A DNA stretch of 64,000 bases from Collinsella aerofaciens ATCC 25986 (GTDB lineage Bacteria > Actinomycetota > Coriobacteriia > Coriobacteriales > Coriobacteriaceae): NCBI RefSeq assembly GCF_010509075.1, contig NZ_CP048433.1, positions 682,001-746,000 of the forward strand. Direction: 5' to 3'. Numbering within the stretch: the first letter of the stretch is position 1; each line of letters begins with the position of its first letter. The notes beneath the pieces were generated by a model, which ran no database searches, was not told where the DNA came from, and saw nothing but the letters and a program-made list of their open reading frames with translations. Both the position numbers and the translations under genes were made by a program. This document shows, piece after piece, positions 45,511 to 54,196 of the stretch.

Positions 45511-46536
45511 ATGATTGCAATTTTAAAGCAGAGCGCCAGCGACGAGGCCGTCGGCCATATCGTCAGCTGGATCGAGAAGAAGGGTCTCAAGACCGACGTC
45601 TCGCGCGGCGAGAACGAGACCATCATCGGCCTGGTGGGCGATACGACCAAGATCGACCCGTTCCTGCTCGAGTCCATGGATGTCGTCGAGCGCGTGCAGC
45701 GCGTCTCCGAGCCCTTTAAGCGTGCCAACCGCAAGTTCCACCCCGAGGACTCCGTCATCGACTGCGGCCACGGCGTCAAGATCGGCGGCGACCAGTTCCA
45801 GGTCATCGCAGGCCCCTGCTCCGTCGAGGGCGAGAACCTCATTCGCATCGCACGCCGCGTAAAGGCCGCCGGCGCCACGATGCTGCGCGGTGGCGCCTAC
45901 AAGCCCCGCACCTCCCCTTACGCCTACCAGGGCATGGGCCCCGCCGGCCTGGACCTGCTATGCGAGGCATCCGCCGAGCTCGACATGCCGATCGTCACCG
46001 AGATCATGGACCCGCGCGACGTGCAGGTCTTCTTGGATAAGAAGATCGACGTCATGCAGATCGGCGCCCGCAACGCGCAGAACTTCCCCCTGCTCAAGGA
46101 GGTCGGCAAGACCAAGACCCCGATCCTGCTCAAGCGCGGCATGTCCGGCACCGTCGACGAGCTGCTCATGGCTGCCGAGTACATCATGAGCGAGGGCAAC
46201 GACAACGTCATCCTGTGTGAGCGCGGCATTCGCACCTTCGAGACCCGCACCCGCAATACCTTCGACCTCAACGCCGTGCCGGTGCTGCACCACCTGTCGC
46301 ACCTGCCCGTCGTCGCCGACCCCAGCCACGCCACCGGCTACACCCGCTATGTCGAGCCCATGGCGCTCGCTGCGACCGCCTGTGGCGCCAACGGCCTGGA
46401 GATCGAGGTCCACGACGACCCGAGCCACGCCTGGTCTGACGGCGCCCAGGCCCTCACGCCCGACCAGTTCGACGACACCATGCACCGCATCCGTGCCATC
46501 CGCGAGGTCGTCTGCCAAGAGACCGTTCAGGAGTAG
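45511..46536 (+). CDS. aroF: 3-deoxy-7-phosphoheptulonate synthase (AroF, type I-beta)
   Basis: First enzyme of the shikimate pathway: condenses PEP and erythrose 4-phosphate. The 341 residues carry an N-terminal ferredoxin-like regulatory domain (about 1-70) typical of the Thermotoga-type enzyme, then the barrel with GPCSVE (101-106) and KPRTSPYAYQG. The DPSHATG metal motif follows. The ATG at 45511 is preceded by GAGAGG and gives the normal start; an earlier in-frame codon lies in the terminator hairpin. It heads an eight-gene operon. Confidence 0.96.
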   Translation: MIAILKQSASDEAVGHIVSWIEKKGLKTDVSRGENETIIGLVGDTTKIDPFLLESMDVVERVQRVSEPFKRANRKFHPEDSVIDCGHGVKIGGDQFQVIAGPCSVEGENLIRIARRVKAAGATMLRGGAYKPRTSPYAYQGMGPAGLDLLCEASAELDMPIVTEIMDPRDVQVFLDKKIDVMQIGARNAQNFPLLKEVGKTKTPILLKRGMSGTVDELLMAAEYIMSEGNDNVILCERGIRTFETRTRNTFDLNAVPVLHHLSHLPVVADPSHATGYTRYVEPMALAATACGANGLEIEVHDDPSHAWSDGAQALTPDQFDDTMHRIRAIREVVCQETVQE

Positions 46537-46539
46537 CCC

Positions 46540-47454
46540 ATGGGTACGGTGAGAAACGCACGCGTCAACCAGGGCGGCCCCAAGTGTGCCGGTATCGTGG
46601 GCCTGGGCCTCATCGGCGGCAGCTTTGCCCGCGGCTATGCGCAGGCGGGCGTCCGCGTGCTGGCCTGGGACCCCGACGATGACGTGATGACGGCCGCCAG
46701 CATGGGTACCGTCGCCGGCGAGCTCAACGACGAGACGCTCGGTGAGTGCGACATCATCGTCCTTGCCTGCTATCCTAAAGGATGCATCGAGTGGCTCGAG
46801 GAGCACGCCCAGGCGCTCGCCGACGCTACCGACACCGAGGCCATCATGGGTCCCGTGGTGATCGACACCGTGGGCGTCAAGGGCATTGTGTGTGAGCGGG
46901 CCTTTGAGCTCGCACGCGAGCACGGCTTTTACTTTGTGGGCGCCCACCCCATGGCGGGCACCCAGTTCTCGGGCTACGCGCACTCCCGCGCCGACCTGTT
47001 CCAGGGCGCACCGCTCGTGCTCGTTCCGCCCGCGGTAGACGATGCCCTTAAGCTGGAGCTCTTGGGCCAGGTGCGCGAGATGGTGCGTCCCTTGGGGTTT
47101 GGCAAGTTCAGCGTGACCACCGCCGCCGAGCACGACCGCGTGATCGCCTTTACGAGCCAGCTCGCGCACGTGGTGTCTAACGCCTACGTAAAGAGCCCCA
47201 CCGCCCAGGTCCACCACGGCTTTTCGGCCGGTAGCTACCGCGATCTCACCCGCGTGGCCCACCTCAACCCGCAGATGTGGTCCGAACTCATGATTGACGA
47301 CGCCGACGCGCTTGCCTTCGAGATCGACCACCTGATCGATGCGCTCGGCGCCTACAGCCACGCGCTCAAGGATCGCGACCAGCGCTATCTGGAAAATCTC
47401 CTAGCCGAGGGCGATCGCATCAAGCGCGCACTCGACGACGAGAGCGCCCACTAG
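46540..47454 (+). CDS. tyrA: prephenate dehydrogenase
   Basis: NAD-linked step towards tyrosine. The 304-residue protein has the dinucleotide motif GLGLIGGSFA at about 20-29, GAHPMAGTQFSGY with the catalytic His, and the helical dimer domain. There is no ACT domain, so feedback would have to act elsewhere, possibly on AroF. It starts 3 bases after the aroF stop. Confidence 0.95.
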   Translation: MGTVRNARVNQGGPKCAGIVGLGLIGGSFARGYAQAGVRVLAWDPDDDVMTAASMGTVAGELNDETLGECDIIVLACYPKGCIEWLEEHAQALADATDTEAIMGPVVIDTVGVKGIVCERAFELAREHGFYFVGAHPMAGTQFSGYAHSRADLFQGAPLVLVPPAVDDALKLELLGQVREMVRPLGFGKFSVTTAAEHDRVIAFTSQLAHVVSNAYVKSPTAQVHHGFSAGSYRDLTRVAHLNPQMWSELMIDDADALAFEIDHLIDALGAYSHALKDRDQRYLENLLAEGDRIKRALDDESAH

Positions 47455-47490
47455 ACCACCTATCACGCCAGGTCGAAAGGACCATAGCTT

Positions 47491-48597
47491 ATGGCGATTA
47501 CCATCGATATCGACACCGCACGCCCCTACCAGGTACACGTGGGCACCTTTTTGCTGGAGCAGGCAGGGCCGCTCGTTCGCGCCACCGCTGGCGGATCACG
47601 CGCCGTCATTGTGACAGACACCAACGTGGGTCCGCTCTACCAGATGCCCGTCAAGCAGAGTCTGGAGGCGTCAGGCTATGAGGTAAGCATTTGCACCTTC
47701 GAGGCCGGCGAGGCACACAAGCGCGCCGAGACCTACGTTACCATTCTTGAGTTTGTTGCCGAGCATGAGCTTTCGCGCTCCGACGTGATCGTGGCGCTCG
47801 GCGGCGGCGTCGTGGGCGACGTGGCCGGCTTTGTGGCCGCCACCTACATGCGCGGCTGCAAGTTTGTGCAGATCCCCACGAGTCTGCTCGCCATGGTGGA
47901 CTCGTCGGTGGGCGGCAAGACGGCCATCGACCTGGCCGCCGGCAAAAATCTCGCCGGAGCCTTTTGGCAGCCGAGCGTGGTTATCGCCGACGTAGGGTGC
48001 CTGGCCACCCTCACGCCCGAGCAGTTCGCCGACGGCTGCGGCGAGGTCGTCAAGCACGCCGTGATTGCCGATCCGGAGCTCTTCGATGAGCTCGAGAAGA
48101 CCCCGCTCACGCTGGAGTTGCTTAACCAGGACGTGGCCCGCGTGGCGCTCATCATCGCCCGCAATATCGACATCAAGCGCGCCGTGGTCGTTGCCGACGA
48201 ACGCGAGACCAACCAGCGCAAGCTCCTCAACTTTGGACACAGCGCCGGACATGCCGTCGAGGCCTGCGAGCACTTTGAGCTAGGACACGGCAACTGCGTG
48301 TCGATCGGCATGGGTATCATCACGCGTGCCGCGGCCCTGCACGGCATTTGCGACGCTGCACTGCCCGCGCGCATCGAAGAGCTCTGCGCCCGTCATGGCC
48401 TCAAGACCCGCTGCGAGCTATCCGCCGACGCCATCTTTGCCGAGGCGCTGCACGACAAAAAACGCGCTGGTGACACCATCGACCTGGTGATTCCGCACGG
48501 CATTGGCCGCTGCAGCATCGACCGCACGCCGCTTTCAACCTTCCATGATTTAATTGCCGAGGGCCTCGGCCAGAAGGGAGACGCATCAGCATGCTAG
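47491..48597 (+). CDS. aroB: 3-dehydroquinate synthase
   Basis: Cyclises DAHP to 3-dehydroquinate using NAD and a divalent metal. The 368 residues show the GGGVVGDVAGFVAATYMRG nucleotide region and the metal ligands in ECVKHAV-type and FGHSAGHAVE motifs (here GCGEVVKHAV and NFGHSAGH). It begins 36 bases after tyrA and overlaps aroA by 7 bases. Confidence 0.97.
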   Translation: MAITIDIDTARPYQVHVGTFLLEQAGPLVRATAGGSRAVIVTDTNVGPLYQMPVKQSLEASGYEVSICTFEAGEAHKRAETYVTILEFVAEHELSRSDVIVALGGGVVGDVAGFVAATYMRGCKFVQIPTSLLAMVDSSVGGKTAIDLAAGKNLAGAFWQPSVVIADVGCLATLTPEQFADGCGEVVKHAVIADPELFDELEKTPLTLELLNQDVARVALIIARNIDIKRAVVVADERETNQRKLLNFGHSAGHAVEACEHFELGHGNCVSIGMGIITRAAALHGICDAALPARIEELCARHGLKTRCELSADAIFAEALHDKKRAGDTIDLVIPHGIGRCSIDRTPLSTFHDLIAEGLGQKGDASAC

Positions 48598-49910
48598 CCC
48601 GCATCACCCCCTCCCCGCTCAAGGGCACCGTTCCCGCTATCGCATCCAAGTCGATGGCGCATCGTCTCATCATCTGCGCTGCGCTCGCCAACGGTGAGAC
48701 GCACGTCACTTGCAACACCACCTGCGCCGATATCGAGGCCACAGTGCACTGCCTCACGGCCCTGGGCGCCCGTATCGAGACCGTCGAGGACGGCTTCCAA
48801 GTCCATCCCACTATGAAGAGTATTGAGTTCGGCCTGCTCAAGGCACTTGCCGGCGGCACGCTCGACTGCGGCGAGAGCGGCTCCACGCTCCGCTTTATGC
48901 TGCCCGTCGCCTGCGCGCTGGGAGCAGAGGCCACCTTTGTGGGCCGGGGTCGTCTGGGCGCACGCCCCCTCTCCCCGCTCTCCGACGAGATCATTGCCGC
49001 CGGCTGCGACCTGCAGGGGCTGGGCGGCTTTCCGCTCAAGACAAGCGGCCGCATGCGCCCGGGCACCTTTATCCTGCCGGGTAACGTGAGCTCGCAGTAC
49101 ATCTCCGGTCTGCTGCTGGCAGCCCCACTTCTGGCCCAGCCCTCCTGCGTGCAGGTGACCGGCCTTATCGAGAGCCGCCCCTATATCAACCTGACCATCC
49201 AGGCCATGAAGGCCTTCGGAGTCGAGGTCAACGTCGAGCGTATTCCGGCCAAGGACGGCCAGCCCGAGGTCACGAACTTCCGCGTGAACAGCGGCTCCTA
49301 CCGCACGCCTGGCAGCGTGGCCGTCGAAGGCGACTGGTCCAACGCCGCCTTTTGGCTGTGTGCCGGCGCCATCGGCTCCGACCCCATCACCGTCGAGGGT
49401 GTGTCGCTCAGCTCCGCGCAGGGCGACCGCAACGTGCTCGCCGCGCTTTCGCGCTTTGGCGCTCGCATCGTGCGCTCCACTAACGCCGCCACCGTGCAGT
49501 CCGACAAGCTCGCCGGCTTTGAGATGAGCGCGCACGACATCCCCGACTTGGTGCCCGTTATCTCTGCCGTGGCATCGTTGGCGCAGGGCCGCACGTTTAT
49601 CCGCGATTGCGCCCGCCTGCGCATCAAGGAATCCGACCGTCTGGCCACTACCACCCGCGAGCTCACCGCACTGGGGGCGCAGGTACGCATTGCCGGTGAC
49701 GACCTCATCATCAAGGGTGTCGACGCCTTTACCGGCGGCGAGGTCGATTCGCACAACGACCACCGCATCGCCATGATGGCCGCCATCGCCGCGAGCCGTG
49801 CTACCGGCGATGTCGTGATCCACGGCGCCGAGGCCGTCAACAAGTCCTATCCCGATTTCTTTGACCACTACCGCCTGCTGGGCGGCAAGGTCACGCTCGA
49901 GGAGGAATAG
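48591..49910 (+). CDS. aroA: 3-phosphoshikimate 1-carboxyvinyltransferase (EPSP synthase)
   Basis: Adds enolpyruvyl from PEP to shikimate 3-phosphate. The 439 residues have the SKSMAHRLIICAAL start, GESGSTLRFMLPV, RIKESDRL and SHNDHRIAMM motifs. The ATG overlaps the end of aroB. The glyphosate-site loop has the form LDCGESGST, so it is closer to class II enzymes than to the E. coli NAGTAMR type. Confidence 0.97.
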   Translation: MLARITPSPLKGTVPAIASKSMAHRLIICAALANGETHVTCNTTCADIEATVHCLTALGARIETVEDGFQVHPTMKSIEFGLLKALAGGTLDCGESGSTLRFMLPVACALGAEATFVGRGRLGARPLSPLSDEIIAAGCDLQGLGGFPLKTSGRMRPGTFILPGNVSSQYISGLLLAAPLLAQPSCVQVTGLIESRPYINLTIQAMKAFGVEVNVERIPAKDGQPEVTNFRVNSGSYRTPGSVAVEGDWSNAAFWLCAGAIGSDPITVEGVSLSSAQGDRNVLAALSRFGARIVRSTNAATVQSDKLAGFEMSAHDIPDLVPVISAVASLAQGRTFIRDCARLRIKESDRLATTTRELTALGAQVRIAGDDLIIKGVDAFTGGEVDSHNDHRIAMMAAIAASRATGDVVIHGAEAVNKSYPDFFDHYRLLGGKVTLEEE

Positions 49911-49911
49911 C

Positions 49912-51009
49912 ATGTCCTCGACCTTTGGCAACGTTTTGCATCTGAGCATCTTTGGCCAGTCGCACTCCCCTGCTATCGGCTGCTCACTCGACGGCATTCC
50001 TGCTGGTATCGCCGTTGACCAGGAGCAGCTGCAGGCCTTTTTGGACCGTCGCGCCCCCGGTCGCGACGAGACCGCAACCAAGCGCCGTGAGGCCGACGCC
50101 GCGCATATCATTGCCGGTGTGGTCGATGGGCACACCACCGGCGCACCCATCGCAGCGATCATCGAGAACACCAACACGCGCTCCAAGGACTATTCCGAGC
50201 TGCGCCGCAAGCCCCGCCCCGGGCACGCAGACTTTCCGGCGCGCGTGAAGTACCACAACATGCACGACGTCGCCGGCGGCGGACACTTCTCCGGTCGTCT
50301 GACGGCCCCCCTATGCATCGCCGGCGGCATCGCGCTGCAGGCACTCGAGGCCCGTGGCATCAAGGTCATGGCGCACGTCGCGCAAATCGGCGGTATCTCC
50401 GACCTGCCCATGGACGACATGGTCTATCGCGAGGCCGACCGCAAGGCGACCCTTACAAACGACCTGCCCTGCATTGACGCCGCAGCTGCCGGTCGCATGC
50501 GCGAGGAGATTCTGGCCGCACGCGACGAGCTCGACAGCATCGGTGGCATCGTGGAGTGCGGCATCTACGGGCTTCCCGCGGGCATCGGCGACCCCATGTT
50601 CGACGGCATCGAGAACCGCATCGCACAAATCGCGTTTGGCATTCCCGCCGTAAAGGGTGTGGAGTTTGGCATGGGCTTTGCCGTGGCCGCTATGCGCGGC
50701 AGCGAGAACAACGATCCGTACCGCGTAGATGCCGAGACCGGCGAGATTGCGGTCGAGTCCAACAACGCCGGCGGCATCCTGGGCGGTATTTCCACAGGCG
50801 CACCCGTCATGTGGCGTATGGCCGTAAAGCCGACGCCCTCCATCGGTCGCGAGCAACAGACCGTGGACATGGACGCCATGGAAAATGCCGAGCTCTCGGT
50901 CCACGGCCGCCATGATCCCTGCATCGTCCCGCGCGCCGTCCCCGTAGCCGAAGCAGCCGCCGCCCTCGCGATTTGGGACGCCCTCCTCGAGGACGCCGCC
51001 CAGCGCTAA
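49912..51009 (+). CDS. aroC: chorismate synthase
   Basis: Reduced-FMN-dependent elimination giving chorismate. The 365 residues include SIFGQSHSPAIG at the start, RRKPRPGHAD, and GISTGAPVMWR with the RHDPC(I)VPRAVPVAE end. The ATG at 49912 follows GAGGAGG and is one base past the aroA stop; an upstream in-frame codon lies inside aroA. Confidence 0.97.
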   Translation: MSSTFGNVLHLSIFGQSHSPAIGCSLDGIPAGIAVDQEQLQAFLDRRAPGRDETATKRREADAAHIIAGVVDGHTTGAPIAAIIENTNTRSKDYSELRRKPRPGHADFPARVKYHNMHDVAGGGHFSGRLTAPLCIAGGIALQALEARGIKVMAHVAQIGGISDLPMDDMVYREADRKATLTNDLPCIDAAAAGRMREEILAARDELDSIGGIVECGIYGLPAGIGDPMFDGIENRIAQIAFGIPAVKGVEFGMGFAVAAMRGSENNDPYRVDAETGEIAVESNNAGGILGGISTGAPVMWRMAVKPTPSIGREQQTVDMDAMENAELSVHGRHDPCIVPRAVPVAEAAAALAIWDALLEDAAQR

Positions 51010-51062
51010 CCCGACTCACCTGGGTTGCCTGCCAACTCAGCCGTTACGTGAAAGGGGCCTCC

Positions 51063-52208
51063 ATGGACCTTGCCGATATTCGCCAGGCCATCGATGGCAT
51101 TGACACCACCCTGCTCAACAGCTTCGTCGAGCGCATGGACATTGCCACCGAAGTCGCCAAATCCAAGATCGAGATGGGCAAGGCCGTCTTTGACCCCGCC
51201 CGTGAGCGCTCCAAACTCAACAACCTCGCCGGCCGCGCACCCGAGCGCTACGAGGCTCAGACCATCGCTCTGTTCCGCCTCCTCATGAGCATGAGCAAGG
51301 CCGAGCAGCAGCGCTACATCAACGAGCTCGAAGGCATCACGGTGTCGCAAAAGGCCCATGCCACGGCCGCAGCCTTTAACACACCCTTCCCCCAGACGGC
51401 CACCGTCGCCTGTCAGGGCGTTGAGGGCGCCTACAGCCAGATCGCCGCATGCAAGCTCTTCGACGTGCCCGATATCGCGTTCTTTGAGACCTTTGAGGGC
51501 GTCATGCGCGCCGTACGCGACGGCTTTTGCGAGTTTGGCGTGCTGCCCATCGAAAACTCAACCGCTGGCTCTGTCAACGCCGTCTACGACCTGCTCGCAC
51601 AGTTCGACTTCCATATCGTGCGCTCGCTGCGCCTCAAGATCGACCACAACCTGCTCGTCAAACCCGGCACCAAACTCCAGAGCGTACGCGAGGTCTACAG
51701 CCACGGCCAGGCCATCGCCCAGTGCGCCGGCTTTATCGAGGGCCACGGCCTGCATGCCACCAAGTACCCCAACACCGCCATGTCGGCCGAGATGGTCGCC
51801 AACTCCGAACGCACCGACGTCGCCGCTATCGCCTCGCGCAGCTGTGCCGCGCTGTATGGTCTGGAGGTGCTGGAGCCCAACATCCAGGACTCGGACAACA
51901 ACTACACGCGCTTTGTCGTCATCAGCCGCGAACCGCGCGTCTATCCCGGTGCCAACCGCACCTCGCTCATGATCACCACGGCCAACGAGCCGGGCGCGCT
52001 CTATCGCGTACTCGAGCGCTTCTACGCGCTCAACATCAACCTCATCAAGCTCGAGAGCCGCCCCATCCCCGGGCGCGACTTCGAGTTTATGTTCTACTTT
52101 GACCTGGACTGCCCCTTTGGCAGCAAGGCCCTCGACGACTTGCTCGACTCGATCGACGACGTGTGCGAGAGCTTCACCTACTTTGGCAGCTACACGGAGG
52201 CGCTCTAG
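51063..52208 (+). CDS. pheA: bifunctional chorismate mutase / prephenate dehydratase
   Basis: Converts chorismate to prephenate and then phenylpyruvate. The 381 residues comprise an AroQ-type chorismate mutase domain (about 1-90, DLADIRQAIDGIDTTLLNSFVERM), a dehydratase domain (about 105-275, with GVEGAYSQ and the TRF motif in NNYTRFVVI), and a C-terminal ACT domain. In the ACT domain, ESRPIPGRDFEFMFYFD should bind phenylalanine. The ATG at 51063 follows AAGGGG. It is followed directly by aroE-aroK. Confidence 0.96.
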   Translation: MDLADIRQAIDGIDTTLLNSFVERMDIATEVAKSKIEMGKAVFDPARERSKLNNLAGRAPERYEAQTIALFRLLMSMSKAEQQRYINELEGITVSQKAHATAAAFNTPFPQTATVACQGVEGAYSQIAACKLFDVPDIAFFETFEGVMRAVRDGFCEFGVLPIENSTAGSVNAVYDLLAQFDFHIVRSLRLKIDHNLLVKPGTKLQSVREVYSHGQAIAQCAGFIEGHGLHATKYPNTAMSAEMVANSERTDVAAIASRSCAALYGLEVLEPNIQDSDNNYTRFVVISREPRVYPGANRTSLMITTANEPGALYRVLERFYALNINLIKLESRPIPGRDFEFMFYFDLDCPFGSKALDDLLDSIDDVCESFTYFGSYTEAL

Positions 52209-53459
52209 ATGACCGATACCGCCGCAACCCGCCCCTACGGCGTCCTGGGCCGTGTGCTAGGCCACAGCTACACCCCGACCATCTACAAGGAGCTCGCGGG
52301 GCTCGAATACGTGCGTTTTGAACGCGAGCCCGAGGATCTTGAAGCCTTTATGACGGGCGACGAGTGGGAAGGTACCAACGTGACCATCCCCTACAAGCGC
52401 GCCGTCATGGAATATCTGGACGAGCTGAGTCCCTTGGCCGAGCGCATGGGCAACGTCAACACCATCACACGCCTACCTGACGGTCGCCTGCGTGGCGACA
52501 ATACCGACTACTTTGGTTTTCGGTGCCTGGTCGAAGAGTTGGGCGTAGAGGTTGCCGGCAAGAAAGTCCTCGTGCTCGGTGCCACCGGCGGTGCCGGTAC
52601 CACGGCCAGCATGGTGCTCGGCGACCTGGGCGCCATCGTCGTACCCGTGGGTCGCACGAGCGAGATCAATTACGGCAACATCGCGCAGCAATCCGATGCG
52701 GCACTGCTCGTCAACTGCACGCCCGCCGGCATGTTCCCCCACTGCCCCGACGCTCCCTGCACGCTCGAAGGCCTCGATGCGCTCGAGGGCGTCATCGACA
52801 TTGTCTACAACCCCGCCCGCACGGGTCTGATGCTCGAGGCCGAGCGCCGCGGCATCCCCTACATCGGCGGCCTGCTCATGCTTGTGGCACAGGCGGCACA
52901 GGCTGTCGAGCGTTACACCGGCCAAGCCACCCCGCGCGAGCGCATCCTGGACGTAACGGAGCGCCTGTCCCGCCGCGAGCAGAACATCGCGCTCATCGGC
53001 ATGCCGGGCTCGGGCAAAACCCGCGTGGGCGAGCAGATCGCCCAGCTCACAGGCCGCGAGCACATTGACTTGGACCGAGCCCTCGAAGAGCGCCTAGACA
53101 TGCCCTGCGCCGACTTTATCGTCGAGCGCGGCGAGGCGGCCTTCCGCGAGCAGGAGACGGCAGCGCTGGCCGACATCTCCAAGCGCAGTGGCCTGGTGCT
53201 CTCCACCGGCGGCGGCGTGGTAACGCGCGATGAGAACTATCCGCTGCTGCACCAGAACAGCCAGATCGTGTTGCTCAACCGCAAGCTCGACGAACTCGCC
53301 CACAAGGGACGCCCTATCACCGCCCGCGACGGCATCGACAAGCTGGCCGAGCAGCGTATGCCGCGCTACCGCACCTGGGCCGACTACATCATCGACTCAC
53401 GCGACTGCGCCGCCAACACCGCCCATGCCCTCCTCGACACCCTCCCACCCGCTCTCTAA
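52209..53459 (+). CDS. aroE-aroK: fused shikimate dehydrogenase - shikimate kinase
   Basis: One 416-residue chain carries two consecutive pathway steps. Residues 1-245 are shikimate dehydrogenase, with NVTIPYK (57-63, catalytic Lys63), GDNTD (96-100) and the NADP loop GATGGAG (124-130). Residues 255-416 are shikimate kinase, with P-loop GMPGSGKT (264-271), the STGGGVV shikimate loop and an RxxxY-type lid. The two are joined by a short charged linker with no stop or frameshift. The first base follows the pheA stop. This fusion joins the two reactions on either side of shikimate and is uncommon. Confidence 0.95.
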   Translation: MTDTAATRPYGVLGRVLGHSYTPTIYKELAGLEYVRFEREPEDLEAFMTGDEWEGTNVTIPYKRAVMEYLDELSPLAERMGNVNTITRLPDGRLRGDNTDYFGFRCLVEELGVEVAGKKVLVLGATGGAGTTASMVLGDLGAIVVPVGRTSEINYGNIAQQSDAALLVNCTPAGMFPHCPDAPCTLEGLDALEGVIDIVYNPARTGLMLEAERRGIPYIGGLLMLVAQAAQAVERYTGQATPRERILDVTERLSRREQNIALIGMPGSGKTRVGEQIAQLTGREHIDLDRALEERLDMPCADFIVERGEAAFREQETAALADISKRSGLVLSTGGGVVTRDENYPLLHQNSQIVLLNRKLDELAHKGRPITARDGIDKLAEQRMPRYRTWADYIIDSRDCAANTAHALLDTLPPAL

Positions 53460-53461
53460 CC

Positions 53462-53502
53462 AAAACCACCACAAAGGGGACAGGCACCTTTGTGGTGGTT
53501 TT
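53462..53502. repeat. 16-bp perfect palindrome, REP-like, also a terminator shape
   Basis: AAAACCACCACAAAGG (53462-53477) pairs perfectly with 53487-53502 around a GGACAGGCA loop, ending in T on both strands. It lies between aroE-aroK and aroQ and could terminate transcription in either direction. The GGGGACAGGCACC core resembles the motif at 12010-12034. Confidence 0.7.
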
Positions 53503-53523
53503 TCAACCGCAAAGGAAGCAACC

Positions 53524-53961
53524 ATGAAAGCACTCGTCATTAACGGCCCCAACCTCAACATGCTCGGCATTCGCGAGCCAGGCATCTATGGCAGCGACAA
53601 CTACGACCGCTTAGTGCAGATCTGCCAGGAAGCGGGCACTGCACAGGGCTTCGACGAGGTCGAGGTTTTCCAGTCCAACCACGAGGGCAACATCGTCGAC
53701 AAGATTCAGGAGGCCTACGGCAAGGTCGACGGCATCGTCATCAACCCGGCCGCCTACACACATACGAGCGTGGCGATCCTCGATGCGCTCAAAGCCGTCG
53801 CCATCCCGGCCGTGGAGGTCCACATTAGCGCAGTCGAGACCCGCGAAGACTTCCGCCAGGTGAGCTACGCCCGTCTGGCCTGCTTCGCCACCATCACCGG
53901 AGAGGGCCTCCAAGGCTACGCCCACGCGTTGGAGCTGCTGAAAGAGCATCTCGAAAAGTAA
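53524..53961 (+). CDS. aroQ: 3-dehydroquinate dehydratase, type II
   Basis: Dehydrates 3-dehydroquinate to dehydroshikimate. The 145-residue protein matches type II enzymes, with GPNLNMLGIREPGIYG holding the catalytic Tyr, NPAAYTHTSVAI, and VEVHIS. The ATG at 53524 follows AAAGGAAG. Position after the palindrome means it may be less strongly transcribed than the rest of the operon, or have its own promoter. Confidence 0.96.
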   Translation: MKALVINGPNLNMLGIREPGIYGSDNYDRLVQICQEAGTAQGFDEVEVFQSNHEGNIVDKIQEAYGKVDGIVINPAAYTHTSVAILDALKAVAIPAVEVHISAVETREDFRQVSYARLACFATITGEGLQGYAHALELLKEHLEK

Positions 53962-54022
53962 AATGCCAACCCCAACAAACAGCAGCGGCTTGCTCGCGCT
54001 CGGCTCCAGCAACACACAAGAT

Positions 54023-54055
54023 GAAAAAAGCCCAGACCACCAAGCGGTCCGGGCT
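54023..54055 (-). terminator. terminator of tRNA-Arg(UCU)
   Basis: AGCCCGGACC with GGTCTGGGCT (minus strand) and then TTTTTT, 11 bases after the tRNA. Confidence 0.88.
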
Positions 54056-54065
54056 TAATAAACGA

Positions 54066-54142
54066 TGGTGCTCCATGGCGGATTCGAACCGTCGACCTTG
54101 GGATTAGAAGTCCCCTGCTCTATCCAACTGAGCTAATGGAGC
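54066..54142 (-). tRNA. tRNA-Arg, anticodon TCT
   Basis: Minus-strand cloverleaf: acceptor GCTCCAT with ATGGAGC, D arm AGCTCAGTTGGATAGAGC, anticodon loop CTTCTAA, T arm GACGGTTCGAATCCGCC, and an encoded CCA. Reads AGA codons. Confidence 0.97.
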
Positions 54143-54188
54143 AAATAACCGCACGCCCAAGCACGCGCACGCGTGCCAGGCGCTAGTA

Positions 54189-54194
54189 ATTATA
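54189..54194 (-). promoter_or_regulatory. -10 element upstream of tRNA-Arg(UCU)
   Basis: A consensus TATAAT on the minus strand about 47 bases before the tRNA, just after the ABC ATPase stop. The -35 is weak. Confidence 0.4.
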
Positions 54195-54196
54195 AC

